Shown here in pieces: positions 21,215 through 33,022 of a DNA stretch of 64,000 nt. The notes below the pieces were generated by a model, which was not told the origin of the DNA, made no database searches, and worked only from the letters and a program-made list of their open reading frames with translations. Every line of letters starts with the position of its first letter. Positions within the stretch are counted from its first letter, which is position 1. Made by a program: the position numbers and the translations under genes. This DNA is from Limonium bicolor (lineage: Eukaryota > Streptophyta > Magnoliopsida > Caryophyllales > Plumbaginaceae). The stretch lies in NCBI GenBank assembly GCA_023374045.1, contig CM041777.1:480601594-480665593 (forward strand). Reading direction: 5' to 3'.

Positions 21215-21282
21215 CGAGCACAGCTCATCCGGTTAAGACGTTCACTAGGCATACGAGAGCGGGAGCGTATTGCTCCCTTTTT
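21215..21282 (+). repeat. tRNA-like / SINE-like segment, right LTR copy
   Basis: gagcacagctcatccggtta begins like a tRNA-derived SINE head (A box). The B-box part seen at 9108-9124 is deleted here, leaving gagagcgggagcg. See 9073-9154. Confidence 0.45.
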
Positions 21283-21586
21283 TTATATAAGCTATGCACA
21301 TGTTCATTTTTATATATGTACGACTATATATTATATCGTGTTTATTATTTTTTTTTTGTAACGAAGTTATGCGACGTTATTGTTACTTTTTTACAACGTT
21401 ACAATATCGTAACGTTACGTACATGTATTTTCGTACAAGTACGTGACTATATTGATATATAACGTCGTCACGCGTTCGGACATGTATACACACTAAATTT
21501 AATTGTTGGTACATATTATTTTATGTCTGAATTATAAAACGCGTTATGATTTTATGCGTTTAAATGTTCAGAGGTGTTTCAAATAC

Positions 21587-21712
21587 AATAAAGTTTTATA
21601 ATAATTACCATACTTAAAAAAATTATTGTTTATGATATAGAAAAGGTATCACCCGATTATCACCCATCCCCGATCTACCCGAATCACCCCCGAATCGGAT
21701 GATGGATGAACG
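21587..21712. mobile_element. Outer hAT-type MITE, middle part
   Basis: Continuation of the MITE begun at 3306, between the Tekay target duplication aatac and the inner MITE. Carries atcacccgattatcaccc and ggatgatggatgaa strings. Its last eight bases, gatgaacg, are the target duplication of the inner MITE. Confidence 0.75.
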
Positions 21713-22186
21713 TAGGGGTGAATATTTGGATAATTCGATTAACCGAAATCCAAATTGTAAAACAAAATTGGATTTCGGCTATTTCAGTTAAAACCCGAAT
21801 TGTCCAATTTTGACGAAAACCAAATAATCGTTATCCCAATTTTCCAAAATCTAAAATTTTTTAAGTGAAAAACCAAAACTGAATTGAAATCTAAATTTTT
21901 ATTAGTTCGGATTTCAATTAACCAAAATTGAGAGAAAAAACCCCGAAAACCAATAGTTTTTTAAAAGACTAAAAAAATAATATTTTTTAAAAAAATTAAT
22001 TTGGATAATTCGGTTAACCAAATTAGATAGAGTGAAACCGATATCCAAACCAAATTATAATTTGGATATTCGAATAAATGAAATTTGAAATTCGGCTACA
22101 AATTTCGGTTAAAAATTCAATTAAAAAATTTGGTTATTTCTGTTTTTGGATAAATTCAAAATATCCAAACTGAATGCTTACCTCTA
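21713..22186. mobile_element. Inner hAT-type MITE (474 bp)
   Basis: Ends taggggtgaatatttgg and, inverted, tagaggtaagcattcagtt, with an 8-bp target duplication gatgaacg / gatgaatg. Internally rich in ttcggttaaccgaaat motifs, a common plant hAT-MITE composition. Inserted inside the outer MITE. Its right part (from about 21957) was copied to 33023-33245 by the 11-kb duplication. Confidence 0.82.
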
Positions 22187-22299
22187 GATGAATGGATGAG
22201 GATGAACAATAAATGGATGACGGATGGACGGATGATGGATGATATATCCGGTTGACGGATGCGGGTGATGCTTCACCCGACCTGAATCCGACATCCCTA
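22187..22299. mobile_element. Outer hAT-type MITE, right end
   Basis: gatggatgacggatggacgg and related strings, ending gacatcccta at 22299, followed by the target duplication ctcttgtt. Completes the element begun at 3306. Confidence 0.78.
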
Positions 22300-24015
22300 C
22301 TCTTGTTCATAAGGAGTTTGTGTCACCAAGGAGGCGGTTCGCATCTGATGGTGATGATGATGACGATGATGATATGAACTATTAGACGGCGGAACATCAG
22401 TTAGCCCTTCCTGCTGTACCTGCTACCAGTGGAGGAGAGGCATCAGCTGAGGGTCAGATACCCACTGATTGGTTCATCACTCTGGAGTCCACCCCGATTG
22501 CTGGTGGTCCTTTTGATTCCAGCCTGCTATGAAGCTTGGTGGACATGTTACGCTTGATATGTGGCGAGGAGTGGTATGTATCTCTAACATTTGTTTTTTA
22601 TGTTATTGTTATCCTTAATGTGTAGACTTACAAAGTATGGATATTAAGTATTAGCATATAATTTGCTATGAGTATAATGTGCAAATTATAAAAACGTATG
22701 TAATCATTAGATTGTACATAGATCAGTATATCTTTAGGATCGTGGATGTCTGGCATTTACTTCCAGAGACTCTTTACTGGAAAAGTGGCATGCTGATCCC
22801 CTCCACGAGGATTAAGAGGGTAGTGACAGACAGTGGGTTAGCACATTTTCATGATTGCTTCCATATAGATTTTGATTTGGCATTGATATCTGCATTCATG
22901 GAGAGGTGGTAGCCGGACACTAACACCTTCCACCTACCTTTTGGTGAGATGGCGATCACTCTACATGACATTTATCACATCATGGGCATATTGATTCAGG
23001 GAAGTGTTGTTGCTTTTGAGGCCCCTAAGAAGTTGTGTGGAGGTGCAGCACCGCTGAAGCTGACTTTGGACCATGCGCTGGCAGCACTCGCTGAGGTAGT
23101 AACCTTCCTTTAGTTAATGTTGTGAAGGAGCAGAGGTGGTACCACAAGGGCGGCCCTACAGTAGGGTTAGGGAGTGGTGTGACCATGCAGATGCCACATA
23201 CGCTTACGATGCTCATAGCTATCTATTATGTATGGTTAAACATTGTTCCCTGACAAAAGGAATGATATAAATGCGTCCCTACACTTACTGACCCCTACAG
23301 GACATCAACTCCATCTCTGACTATGCGCGGGGTGCTGCTACATTAGCCGATCTCTACACACAGCTTGGTGTCTCTTCTCGTACTAAGATGAAGACCATGA
23401 GTGTTTTTACTACCTCTGCAGATATAAAGTTTGAACAAATTGATTTTCTTTCTACATGTACAACTAAAATTGTTAAGAATAGTACTAAAAGTTTCTAAAT
23501 GATGTAGTGTTGGATCTATCTGTACTTACAAGTATTTTTTGTCATCTAATGGTGAATACTGCCTCACCTATCTCACCTGCGGTGAGGTTTGTTAAGATTG
23601 AGGGTCGACATAGTTCAGACCATAGTACTCTCATGGAGTATCAACAACGTTTGGACGCCCTTACACCCAACCAGGATGGTTACCATGACTTAAGAACTAA
23701 ATGTTTGTTTATTATTAACTTGTTAGAATTAGTTGACAAATAAAGACAAATTTAATTATAAGGTTGTTTGGATCCCCTTCGAAGATGATGCGTGGAGAGT
23801 CCAGTAGGGTCTGTCCCGATGGTTTTGGGAATTTACACATGATGGATATTGTTGAGCCTTACCATCCGAACCGGCGTCTGAGGTAGATTAGCATGGTCCA
23901 GTCTATTTCCTCTACTCCACCTCTATGGCCATATTAAGTGGTACACAAGTGGACTGCTAGAGACTATATGGTTGAGCATGTTCTTCCCCGACGTTATGAA
24001 GCAACCAGTCCAGCA
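22300..24015 (+). pseudogene. PMD gene remnant, central exons, copy A
   Basis: Plant mobile domain proteins occur as host genes (MAIN/MAIL type) and in transposons; their biochemical role is not settled. Readable blocks: HKEFVSPRRRF and an Asp-rich tract; VTDSGLAHFHDCF; FMERW then TAG then PDTNTFHLPFGEM and ITLHDIYHIMGI, the core of the domain; WYHKGGP; TLFPDK and DYARGAATLADLYTQL; VVWIPFEDDAW near 23765. Intron-like gaps occur at about 22573-22740, 23098-23120 and 23420-23760. Stops and frame changes make it a pseudogene. The retrotransposon at 24016 interrupts it. Confidence 0.75.
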
Positions 24016-26152
24016 TGTAACACCCCTAAAACCGGCCTAAGAGTTAAGGGTATTACACCCGCGCGTATTACTACCTAATAACGCAAGGCTCTAAAACACT
24101 CCAATACAATAAAAGGCTCAAAACAGAGTTTCCATAACATTGTAAACCAGAGTACTCAAATACAGCGAAAGTAACACGAAATCCCAAATACATATCCAAG
24201 TCAGAACAGAAGTCAAAACAATGTAAGGCCCGAAGGCTACAACACCATCAATACTAGTCTGAACGAACAAAAAGATAAACACTATAGCTCCAGAAACTTA
24301 AGATGATCCTCGCCGATCAATCTGCAAAAATGTTAAAAGTAAGGGAGTGAGCACACAACTATGCCCAGTAAGCAGCGACCGTCATCAGTAAGGTCGCTCA
24401 AAACAATTGAAATCAGAAGAAGGAGGAAAGAATACCATTATATCCACAATTCCCAAACAGTTAGAAGCTTCAAGAAACAGAACAGAAACATAGGTGAACA
24501 CAAGAGTTCCCAATTCAGAAACAATCAGAGTTCTTAAACAGAAAGGGACAAGACACAATGCACACATCTAAAGGGGTCCAAGACCCATAGACCATAACAG
24601 ATCTCTCGACAACGCAGAAATGACTCTAATGAGCCAAAGGGTTCGTCAACCCCACAGAACAGAAAGGGAATGACCTACACTCAGAACGACGTCTACATGG
24701 TATACCACGGAATAGCTCGACCCAGCCATTCACGGCTCAGAAACAAAGTGCAATGTCCCAAAACAGAAGGATTGCATAAACAGAAGCATAATTGCATTTA
24801 ATTATGCCAAAACACTCATAAATCAGTAGTACAGATCATAAGGAATCCAACGCTGCAGACGGCACTCAAATCGGAGTTAAAACGAAGAAGTTACGCTGAA
24901 AACAGTAAGGTGTCCGAACTTGTGTCCTAACTTCGAAGATCGGACACAAGCGCAGACGCAAAACAGAGAGGAAAAACAAGTTGTCCGAACTTCGAAGCTC
25001 GGACCGAAGTTCGGACAGTTTTTCAGAAAAAGGACGTGGTGAAGTCCGAGCTTCGAAGCTCGGTTGATTTCAGAAAACAGGGGTGTCCGAACTTCAAAGT
25101 TCGGACTGAAGTTCGGACACACCCGAACTCGAAAAAAACAGAAGCTTAAAACGTGTTGTTCGAACTTCAAAGTTCGGACGGAAGTTCGGACAGCATGAAA
25201 TCAGAAGAACAGAGGCTTCGAACAGATCAGAAAAATCACCCAAACTTCACCAAACTTTGCCAAAGCATTACCCACACCAAATCAGACATAAATACAGAAA
25301 AACCATGGGGTTTTAGCCATTCCAAAACGCAACAAAACGCAAATAGAATCACACACTAAATCAGAGAACAATCCTTGCAATACCCCATGGCTGAACTTCC
25401 TAACCGAATCAAGCAACCACCTACCTCGTTTCAGAGTGTAGAAAATCCACAGACGCAGCAGCAACAGCACCGAACAATGCCCAACCAGACAGAACCGAAT
25501 AGCCACTGAATTTCCATAAACGACAATCCAAAATCAGAACACGGAAGAAACCTAGAACTTTGGAAACTCAAAACTGCAACATTCTGCATCACAAACCTGA
25601 ACCGAGAGTGCAGAACCTCCAACAATTCGCAGAACAACAGCCACACGCAGAACACGAATCCCAACGCAGAGCACAATCGCTGAGTTCCATCACAATAATC
25701 ATCCAAAATCAAAAACTGCAGAGGAGGGGAACTTGCTCTAATTTACTAATCTAAAATTCGAGAACCAAACCTGAAGGCGGACAACGGATCACACAGCAGC
25801 AGAGATTCCAACCAGATCGCAGCAGAACATTCACCGTTTCAGTAGAGGAGAACTAGAGAGAGAAAGCAAGAGGGGAAAACTGTCGCTCAACACCACGATG
25901 GGGACGCTCCTCACAAACTGACGTGAATAAATGATCGGGAATAGAAAGTAAATAAGCAGTAATTTAAATAAGGTTTCCTTTCCTTATTAATAAATCAATC
26001 ACCTTAATTGTCTTGACGCCAAAGGACCTCCTCGCCCTTAACATTTAAAAGAACGCCGACCAAGTCCCACTGACATAAGTAAATAAATTAATCCAACTTG
26101 GAATAACATTGTAATGGATATAATATAAGGTTATGAATTATGGGTTATAACA
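24016..26152 (-). repeat. 3' LTR, element copy A (2137 bp)
   Basis: TGTAACACCCC...GGTTATAACA. Shares private variants with the left LTR at 35073 (gcataattgcattta, ggacagcatgaaatc) rather than with its own partner at 30749, which shows that whole elements were duplicated. Holds a hairpin array at about 24912-25193. Confidence 0.93.
24912..25193. repeat. Palindrome array in the LTR
   Basis: About five units of the form gtccgaacttcgaagctcgg / gtccgaacttcaaagttcgg, often followed by a second half gaagttcggac. Each unit can form a stem. Open frames across it in several phases read as repetitive CPNFEVRT-type strings and are not proteins. Equivalent arrays: 31645-31928, 35968-36255, 42722-43008. 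Confidence 0.8.
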
Positions 26153-26175
26153 TCACCTCCCCCTTAAAAGAATTT
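26153..26175 (-). promoter_or_regulatory. Polypurine tract, element copy A
   Basis: Minus strand cttttaagggggaggtga against the LTR start TGTTATAACC. Confidence 0.8.
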
Positions 26176-26195
26176 TGTCCTGAAATTGACTCACC

Positions 26196-27623
26196 TCACT
26201 GATCGAAAAGAGAGGGAAACTTGGTGCATAGCTCATCTTCGAGCTCCCAAGTTGCTTCGCGTTCTGACTGATCAGACCACTGAACCTTAACCATAGGCAT
26301 GGTCTTGCTACGGAGCTGACGAACGTCTCTAGCCAAAATACAGGTAGGCACCGCCTCATAACTGAAGTCCTCTCTCAACTGAAGCTGACTATGGTCAATC
26401 ACGTGAGACGGATCATGCAGGTACTTCCTCAGCATCGAAACATGGAAGACATTGTGGACAGCAGACAATGACGGAGGCAAAGCTAGACGATAGGCCACAG
26501 GGCCAATCCTCTCTAGGATCTCAAACGGTCCAACGAACCTTGGGCTAAGCTTCCCACGCTTCCCAAACCGGACTACACCTCTGACCAGCGACACTCGCAG
26601 ATAGACGTGATCACCAACATCAAACTCAAGTGGCCTGCGCCTCTGGTCTGCATAACACTTCTGTCTACTCTGAGCAACAAGCAGACACTCCCAAATTATC
26701 CTGATCTTCTCTACTGCATCCTGCACCAGCTCAGGCCAACCAAGACCCTCTCCTTCAGGTCATCCCAACAGATGGGAGACCTGCACCTCCTACCATACAA
26801 CACTTCAAACGGAGCCATACCAATGCTCGCCTGAAAACTGTTTGTTGTAGGCAAACTCGATCAGAGTCACGTGTTGCTCCCAGCTACCTCCAAAATCTAG
26901 GACACATCGCGCAGCATGTCCTCCAGGACCTGATTAGTCCTCTCTGTCTGGCCATCCGACTGAGGATGGTAGGCTGAACTGAAAGCTAAATTCGTACCCA
27001 AGGCCTTATGCAAACTGTGCCAAAATCTCGACACGAAACGAGGATCACATCAGACACAATAGAAGCAGGCACTCCGTGAAGCCTCACTATCTCATCGAGA
27101 TACAGACGAGCTAAGCGCTTCAAACTGAAGGTCTTCTTCACCGGCAGAAAATGGGCAGACTTCGTCAGACGATCAACAATCACCCATACAGCATCGCAGC
27201 CCGAGAAGTCTTGGGCAAACCCATGACAAAGTCCATCCCCACACTCTCCCACTTCCACTCAGGAATGGGAAGGGGCTGAAGCAAACCCGCTGGCCTCTGG
27301 TGCTCAGCCTTCACCTGCTGACAGGTCTGGCACTTCGAAACAAACTCAGAGATGTCACGCTTCATCCCAGACCACCAGAACGACTCTCTGAGATCTCGAT
27401 ACATCTTCACCCCTCCTGGGTGAACTGAATATGGCGCTCCATGAGCCTCCTGAAGGATCTCTCTACGCAGAACTGCGTCATCCGACACACACACTCGACC
27501 TCTGAAACACAGACACCCATCACTGGAGACACTGAAGTCTGAACTCTGCTCTGAAGGCAGCCCCTCTCTGATCCGGCACAGAGCTGAATCTGAATCCTGA
27601 CCAACTCTGATCCTGTCGACCAA
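26196..27623 (-). pseudogene. Integrase with chromodomain-like tail, copy A (broken)
   Basis: Same protein as 37264-38694. Zinc finger HGAPYSVHPGG ... CQTCQQVK, core segments [14 protein letters not shown] and [10 protein letters not shown], and the C-terminal block 26726-26196 with [17 protein letters not shown] and VKVQWSDQSEREATWELE. Small indels split the core near 27190, 27045 and 26905, so the DDE domain is not read through. The equivalent positions in the other copy are intact. Confidence 0.88.
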
Positions 27624-28140
27624 CGAAGACTGGACCTAAAGCGCTGCTATCATACTGGCACTGGCTGGTCTGACTACCCAAACGCCCATACGCTGAAGCT
27701 CTAAGGCGGACCTCTGAACTCCTGTCAAAGCACAAGCAACACCCGGGGCACCTCTCCGACTCAAAGCGTCTGCCACAACGTTCGCTCTACCAAGGTGGTA
27801 GAGGATCTCCAAGTCGTAGTCATGAAGTAGCTCTAACCACCCCACCTCCTCTGTCTCAAGTTCAGCTCCTTCTGAGTGAACAGATACTTGAGACTCTGTG
27901 GTCCGTGTAGACCTTACACGACGCCCCATACAGATAATGTCTCCAGATCTTCAGCGCGAAAACCACAGCTGCCAACTCCAGATCGTGGGTAGGGTAGTTC
28001 TTCTCATAAGGCTTAAGCTGCCGAGAGCCATAAGCCACTACCTTACCCTGCTGCATCAAGACACATCCAAGTCCCTTATGGGACGCATCACAGAAGACCT
28101 CGAATCCCTCGGTCCCAGATGGCAAAGTCAGAATCGGTCG
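27624..28140 (-). pseudogene. RNase H domain, copy A
   Basis: [43 protein letters not shown], then a frameshift after KVYTDH shared with the other copy, and ADALSRR in another frame. A TAG at about 27637 (in AAL-stop-VQSSLVDR) replaces the CAG found in the related element at 49945. Confidence 0.85.
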
Positions 28141-28224
28141 TAGTCAACCTCTTCTTAATCTCCTGGAAGCTCTGCTCACAAGCCTCGCTCCACTCATACT
28201 TGATCTCCTTCCTCAACAGACGGG

Positions 28225-29128
28225 TCAGTGGGGATACAATCTTAGAGATCCCTGAACGAACTTCCTGTAGTACCCAGCTAACCCAAGGAAGCTACGGATC
28301 TCTGCAACGTTCGTGGGCCTCGCCCACTCCATGACTGCTCTAATCTTCTCAGGGTCCACTGAGATACCGTCCTTTGAGACCACATATCCCAAGAACACTA
28401 CACGATCGAGCCAGAAGTCACACTTCTTCAACTTAGCATACAGCTCACGATCCTTCAACGTCTGCAAAACAATCCTCAGATGCTCCTCATGCTCCTCTGC
28501 ACTCTTGGAGTACATCAAAATGTCATCTATAAAGACCACTACAAACTGATCCAGATAGGGTTTGAAAACCCGGTTCATCATATCCATGAAGACTGAGGGA
28601 GCATTAGTCAATCCAAATGGCATGACTAGGAACTCGTAATGACCATAACGAGTCCTAAAGGCGAACTTAGGCACATCCTCAGCCTTAATCCTCAACTGAT
28701 GGTAACCTGAACGAAGATCGATCTTCGAAAACTGTGGCGCCCGCCAACTGGTCAAACAAATCATCGATGCGCGGAAGGGGGTAGCGGTTCTTGATGGTCA
28801 CTTTATTCAACTCCCTATAGTCGATGCACAATCTGAAAGTCCCATCCTTCTTCTTCACAAATAGCACTGGCGCTCCCCAAGGCGAAACGCTAGGGCGAAT
28901 GAAGCCCTTATCTAGCAACTCCTGAAGCTGAACCTTCAGCTCCGACGGACTCATACGGTAAGGGGCCCTCGAGATGGGCTGAGTCTCTGGCGCTAAGTCA
29001 ATCGTGAACTCCACCTCCCTCACTGGTGGAAGTCCGGGCACATCATCTTGGAAGACCTCAGAAAACTCTCTGACGATCGGGATGCTCTCCAAGCTAGATC
29101 CCTCACGCACCTCTGGCAGATAACACAA
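28225..29128 (-). pseudogene. Reverse transcriptase, copy A
   Basis: [49 protein letters not shown] and catalytic [11 protein letters not shown]. An indel near 28730 separates the fingers from the palm, and another near 28250 ends the frame early. The linker [19 protein letters not shown] is intact here but shifted in the other copy. Confidence 0.9.
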
Positions 29129-29734
29129 ATCCCTGGCAACCCTTCCTCAAGAAGTTGTCTGTCTGCATCGCTGACACAACCACAGGCGCACATGGAACTG
29201 CATTCCCAGAGAAAGCAAAGCGAGTCCCGTCTGGCAGGTCAAATATCACTCTCCTTGCTGCACAGTCTATATGGGCATGGTGCTCTGCTAGCCAGTCCAT
29301 GCCCAAAATCACATCAAAACAGGCCATCCGCATCGGGATGAGGTCAGCATAAACGTCTTGTCCCTAACTGCTACGGGACAAGCCTTACACACAGAATTCA
29401 GCACGCAGGGGGCAACCCCACCTAATGGACTATTCACACACAGATCTACCTCACTAGGCATAGCAGTCAGTCCAAGGTCACCCAACAAATCAGAACAGAT
29501 AAAGGAGTGCGTAGCTCCAGAGTCAAACAGGCAAAACACATCCAGAGAATGGATCTGGAGAATACCTGAGACGACGTGATCACCAGCTCGATCACGCTCT
29601 CCAGCCATAGCATAAACTCGGGCCTGAGTCTGAGGCTTCTTCTGGTCGGACCTCGCCCCTGAATCTGAACCGATGCCTCTATCTCCTGAGCCTCTACCGG
29701 ATGCCTGAGGGCACTGAGCGATCCGGTGCTCCAT
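29103..29734 (-). pseudogene. Aspartic protease, copy A
   Basis: [15 protein letters not shown] (catalytic DSG) and [16 protein letters not shown]. The frame is broken near 29350 by a one-base indel relative to the other copy (DKTFMLTSSR versus [10 protein letters not shown]). Confidence 0.88.
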
Positions 29735-30617
29735 CGACCCGCACTTAAAGCAGGCACCAGTCTTCTTGTAGCACTCCCTACCAGGATGGGAGTGACCACA
29801 AGACCCACACTTCGCCCCAGCTGACGAAGATGCAGAAGCTCCCCGACGGTCTCCATAGGACTTCTTCTTCTGAGGAGGAGCAGCCTCCTTCTTCTGAGGC
29901 TCTTCAGCACGCCTCTTCCCTTGTGGTCCTTGCCAGCCTGTCTGCCCTTGATGTCGGCCTCTACCAGCAGAGCGACGTCTGCCACATCTCTGAAGGTCCG
30001 GTGACGAAGAGGTGTCACAGCGGACCTAATGTCAGGTCTCAGCCCGCTCTCGAACTTACGGGCCTTCCTATGCTCATCAGGCTCCGGAGCATACTTCGAA
30101 AGAGTCACAATTTCCTTACATACTCCTCCACAGACATCTCTCTCCCCTGGCGCAGCCGGTTGTACTCATTGATCTTCTGATCTTTGTAGACATCCGGATA
30201 GAACTGCTTGTTGAACTCCAAGCAGAACTGATCCCAGGTCCAAGGCTGGGGATGCCTACACATCACCATACCCACCACTCCTTCGCCTCCCCCTTAAAGA
30301 GGAACGTGGCGAAGTCCACCTTCTGATCGTCCTCTGAGCCCATCCTCTGAGCAGGTCCTCCACCTCAGTAATCTAGTGGCTCGCCTCCTGAGGGTCACCA
30401 CAGCCGTCGAAGGAAGGCGGCTTTAGCTTCATAAACTCCTGGAGCGCTCTGACTCGGCCTCCCACAGCATTCGCCCCTGCTGGGCCTGCGCCACCAGCTC
30501 CTCTACCAGCTCCCCCAGCAGCTGCAGCCATAGTCTGCATGAGCTGCGCCAAACAAACTACTGCACTGCCTCTGTAGCATCTCCCTGAGGGGTCACTGGT
30601 GTCCTATGAGGAGGCAT
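29735..30617 (-). pseudogene. Gag, copy A
   Basis: Begins at ATG 30617 (MPPHRTPVTPQGD) but meets a TAG after EAVQ and another where GEASHW would be expected. Later blocks: WDQFCLEFNKQFYPD, SKYAPEPDEHRKARKFESGL and VADVALLVEADIKGRQ, then the CCHC knuckle [14 protein letters not shown] (about 29757-29716). Several frameshifts in addition to the stops shared with the other copy. Confidence 0.85.
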
Positions 30618-30729
30618 TCTGAGATTCACAAATCCTAAACTTGTCAGAACTGACTCAGACTTCAAACAACTGTCACAACTGAATCTCACACAAGCAAACA
30701 CAGCCACAGACCCTAAAGAAAGCCAAACC

Positions 30730-30743
30730 TGGCTCTGATACCA
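30730..30743 (-). promoter_or_regulatory. Primer-binding site, element copy A
   Basis: TGGTATCAGAGCCA on the minus strand, five bases from the 5' LTR; complementary to initiator tRNA-Met over 14 bases. Confidence 0.93.
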
Positions 30744-30748
30744 CTAAA

Positions 30749-32888
30749 TGTAACACCCCTAAAACCGGCCTAAGAGTTAAGGGTATTACACGCCGTGTAT
30801 ACTACCTAATAACGCAAGGCTCTAAAACACTCCAACAATAAAAGGCCCAAAATAGAGTTTCCATAACATTGTAAACCAGAGTACTCAAATACAGTGAAAG
30901 TAACACGAAATCCTAAATACATATCCAAGTCAGAAACAGAAGTCAAAATAATGTAAGGCCCGAAGGCTACAACACACCATCATACTAGTCTGAACGAACA
31001 AAAAAGCTAAACACTATAGCTCCAGAAACTTAAGATGATCTTCGCCGATCAATCTGCAAAAATGTTAAAAGTAGGGGAGTGAGCACACAACTATGCCCAG
31101 TAAGCAGCGACCGTCATCAGTAAGGTCGCTCAAAAACAATTGAAATCAGAAGAAGGAGAAAAGATACACATTATATCCACAATTCCCAAACAGTCAGAAG
31201 CTTTCAGAAACAGAAACAGAAACAGAGGTGAACACAAGAGTTCCCAGTTCAGAAACAATAGAGTTCTTAAACAGAAAGAGGACAAGACACAATGCACACA
31301 CTCAGAAGGGGTCCAAGACCCATAGACCATAACAGATCTATCGACAGCGCAGAAATGACTCTAATGAGCCAAAGGGTTCGTCAACCCCACAGAACAGAAA
31401 GGAATGACCCACACTCAGAACGACGTCTACATGGTATACCACAGAATAGCTCGACCCAGCCATTCACGGCTCAGAAACAAAGTGCAATGTCCCAAAACAG
31501 AAGGATTGCATAAACAGAAGCTTAATTGGATTTAATTATGCCAAAACACTCATTAATCAGTAGTACAGATCATAAGGAATCCAACGCCGCAGACGGCACT
31601 CAAATCGGAGTTAAAACGAAGAAGTTACGCTGAAAACAGTAAGGTGTCCGAACTTGTGTCCTAACTTCGAAGATCGGATACAAGCGCAGACGCAAAACAG
31701 AGAGGAAAAACAAGTTGTCCGAACTTCGAAGCTCGACTGAAGTTCGGACAGTTTTTTCGGAAAAAGGACGCGGTGAAGTCCGAGCTTCGAAGCTCGGTTG
31801 ATTTCAGAAAACAGGGGTGTCCGAACTTCAAAGTTCGGACTGAAGTTCGGACACACCCAGAACTCGAAAAAAAACAGAAGCTTAAAACGTGCTGTTCGAA
31901 CTTCAAAGTTCAGACGGAAGTTCGGACAACACAAATCAGAAGAACAGAGGCTTCGAACAGATCAGAAAAATCACCTAAACTTCACCAAACTTTGCTAAAG
32001 CATTACCCACACCAAATCAGACATAAATACAGAAAAACCATGGGGTTTTAGCCATTCCAAAACGCAACAAAAACACAAATAGAATCACACACTAAATCAG
32101 AGAACAATCCTTGCAATACCCCATGGCTGAACTTCCTAACCGAATCAAGCAACCACCTACCTCGTTTCAGAGTGTAGAAAATCCACAGACGCAGCAGCAA
32201 CATCACCGAACAATGCCCAACCAGACAGAACCGAATAGCCACTGAATTTCCATAAACGACAATCCAAAATCAGAACACGGAAGAAACCTAGAACTTTGGA
32301 AACTCAAACTGCAACATTCTGCATCACAAACCTGAACCGAGAGTGCAGAACCTCCAACAATTCACAGAACAACACCACACGCAGAACACGAATCCAAACG
32401 CAGAGCACAATCGCTGAGTTCATCACAATAATCATCCAAAATCAGAAATTGCAGAGGAGGGGAACTTGCTCTAATTTACTAATCTGAAATTCGAGAACCA
32501 AACCTGAAGGCGGACAAACGGATCACACAGCAGCAGAGATTCCAACCAGATTACAGCAGAACATTCACCGTTTCAGCAGAGGAAGAACTAGAGAGAGAAA
32601 GCAAGAGGGCAAAACTGTCGCTCAACACCACGATGGGGACGCTCCTCACAAACTGACGTGAATAAATTGATCGGGAATAGAAAGTAAATAAGCAGTAATT
32701 TAAATAAGGTTTCCTTTCCTTATTTAATAAATCAATCACCTTAATTATCTTGACGCCAAAGAACCTCCTCGCCCTTACATTTAAAAGAACGCTGACCAAG
32801 TCCCACTGACATAAGTAAATAAATTAATCCAACTTGGAATAACATTGTAATGGATATAATATAAGGTTATGAATTATGGGTTATAACA
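30749..32888 (-). repeat. 5' LTR, element copy A (2140 bp)
   Basis: Partner of 24016-26152. Carries the right-LTR variants (gcttaattggattta, ggacaacac) shared with 41824-43976. Hairpin array at about 31645-31928. Confidence 0.93.
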
Positions 32889-33022
32889 CAGCATGTATGC
32901 CACTGAGTTTATACATGCACAACGCGCTTCCCCTAGTGATGATGTGGAGCATATTACATGAAGTGGTTCCTCGCTCGAACCCACCCGAGGCTCATCCCTT
33001 CTGGTGAAGCTGCAGGCCTGCC
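32889..33022 (+). pseudogene. PMD gene remnant, C-terminal exon, copy A (truncated)
   Basis: Resumes after the target duplication cagca with tgtatgccactgagttt and runs to gcaggcctgcc, where it is cut by the duplication junction. One-base differences from 43982-44111 (acatgcacaac versus acatgccacaac) break the frame that the other copy keeps open. Confidence 0.75.

Larger units (their letters stand above)
3704..21581 (-). mobile_element. Tekay-type Ty3/gypsy retrotransposon carrying an AlkB gene
   Basis: A 17,878-bp LTR element read from the minus strand. Perfect 5-bp target duplication aatac (3699-3703 and 21582-21586). LTRs are 3704-9447 and 15860-21581, with ends TGTAACACCCC and GGTGTTTCA on the + strand. 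Order in transcription sense: 5' LTR (right), primer site, gag, AlkB, protease, RT, RNase H, integrase with chromodomain-like tail, polypurine tract, 3' LTR (left). Each protein region has at least one stop or frameshift, so this copy is not autonomous. The LTRs show many substitutions and indels, so it is older than the elements at 24016 and 35073. Clade is judged from RT and the C-terminal integrase tail. Confidence 0.93.
15860..21581 (-). repeat. 5' LTR of the AlkB-bearing element (5722 bp)
   Basis: Matches 3704-9447 with many substitutions and small indels. The array of about 190 bp is at roughly 17650-20400, a C homopolymer at about 19120-19134, and the tRNA-like segment at 21215-21282. 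A minus-strand TATATAAA near 21284-21291 is a possible core promoter, which would make U3 short and R/U5 very long; that is uncertain. Confidence 0.93.
24016..32888 (-). mobile_element. Tekay-like Ty3/gypsy retrotransposon, copy A
   Basis: 8873 bp with target duplication cagca (24011-24015 and 32889-32893). LTRs 24016-26152 and 30749-32888. Read from the minus strand: primer site, gag, protease, RT, RNase H, integrase, polypurine tract. It and the element at 35073 share TSD, flanks and lesions and are duplicate copies of a single insertion. Relative to that copy, the integrase here is split further by small indels. Confidence 0.95.
21957..33022. repeat. Segmental tandem duplication of about 11.07 kb, copy A
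   Basis: From the middle of the inner MITE (ttttttaaaagactaaaa) through PMD exons and a complete retrotransposon to PMD coding sequence ending gcaggcctgcc. Copy B follows immediately at 33023 with the MITE string tttttaaagactaaaa. The two copies are nearly identical apart from small indels. Confidence 0.9.

Noticed and set aside
3704..21581. Assignment of the long-LTR element to Ogre because of its size and introns
   Set aside because: The RT and integrase motifs, tRNA-Met primer site and chromodomain-like tail fit Tekay chromoviruses; there is no extra ORF before gag.
24877..25360. Open frames reading repetitive CPNFEVRT / VRTSKFG strings on both strands (also at 31611-32050, 35925-36507, 42690-43130, 50702-51304, 56987-57594)
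   Set aside because: They are translations of the palindrome arrays in the LTRs, open in several frames at once, with no start context or domain.
26607..30180. Plus-strand frames opposite gag and pol of the chromoviruses (also at 37675-41402 and 53353-55822)
   Set aside because: They are shadows of the minus-strand coding regions.
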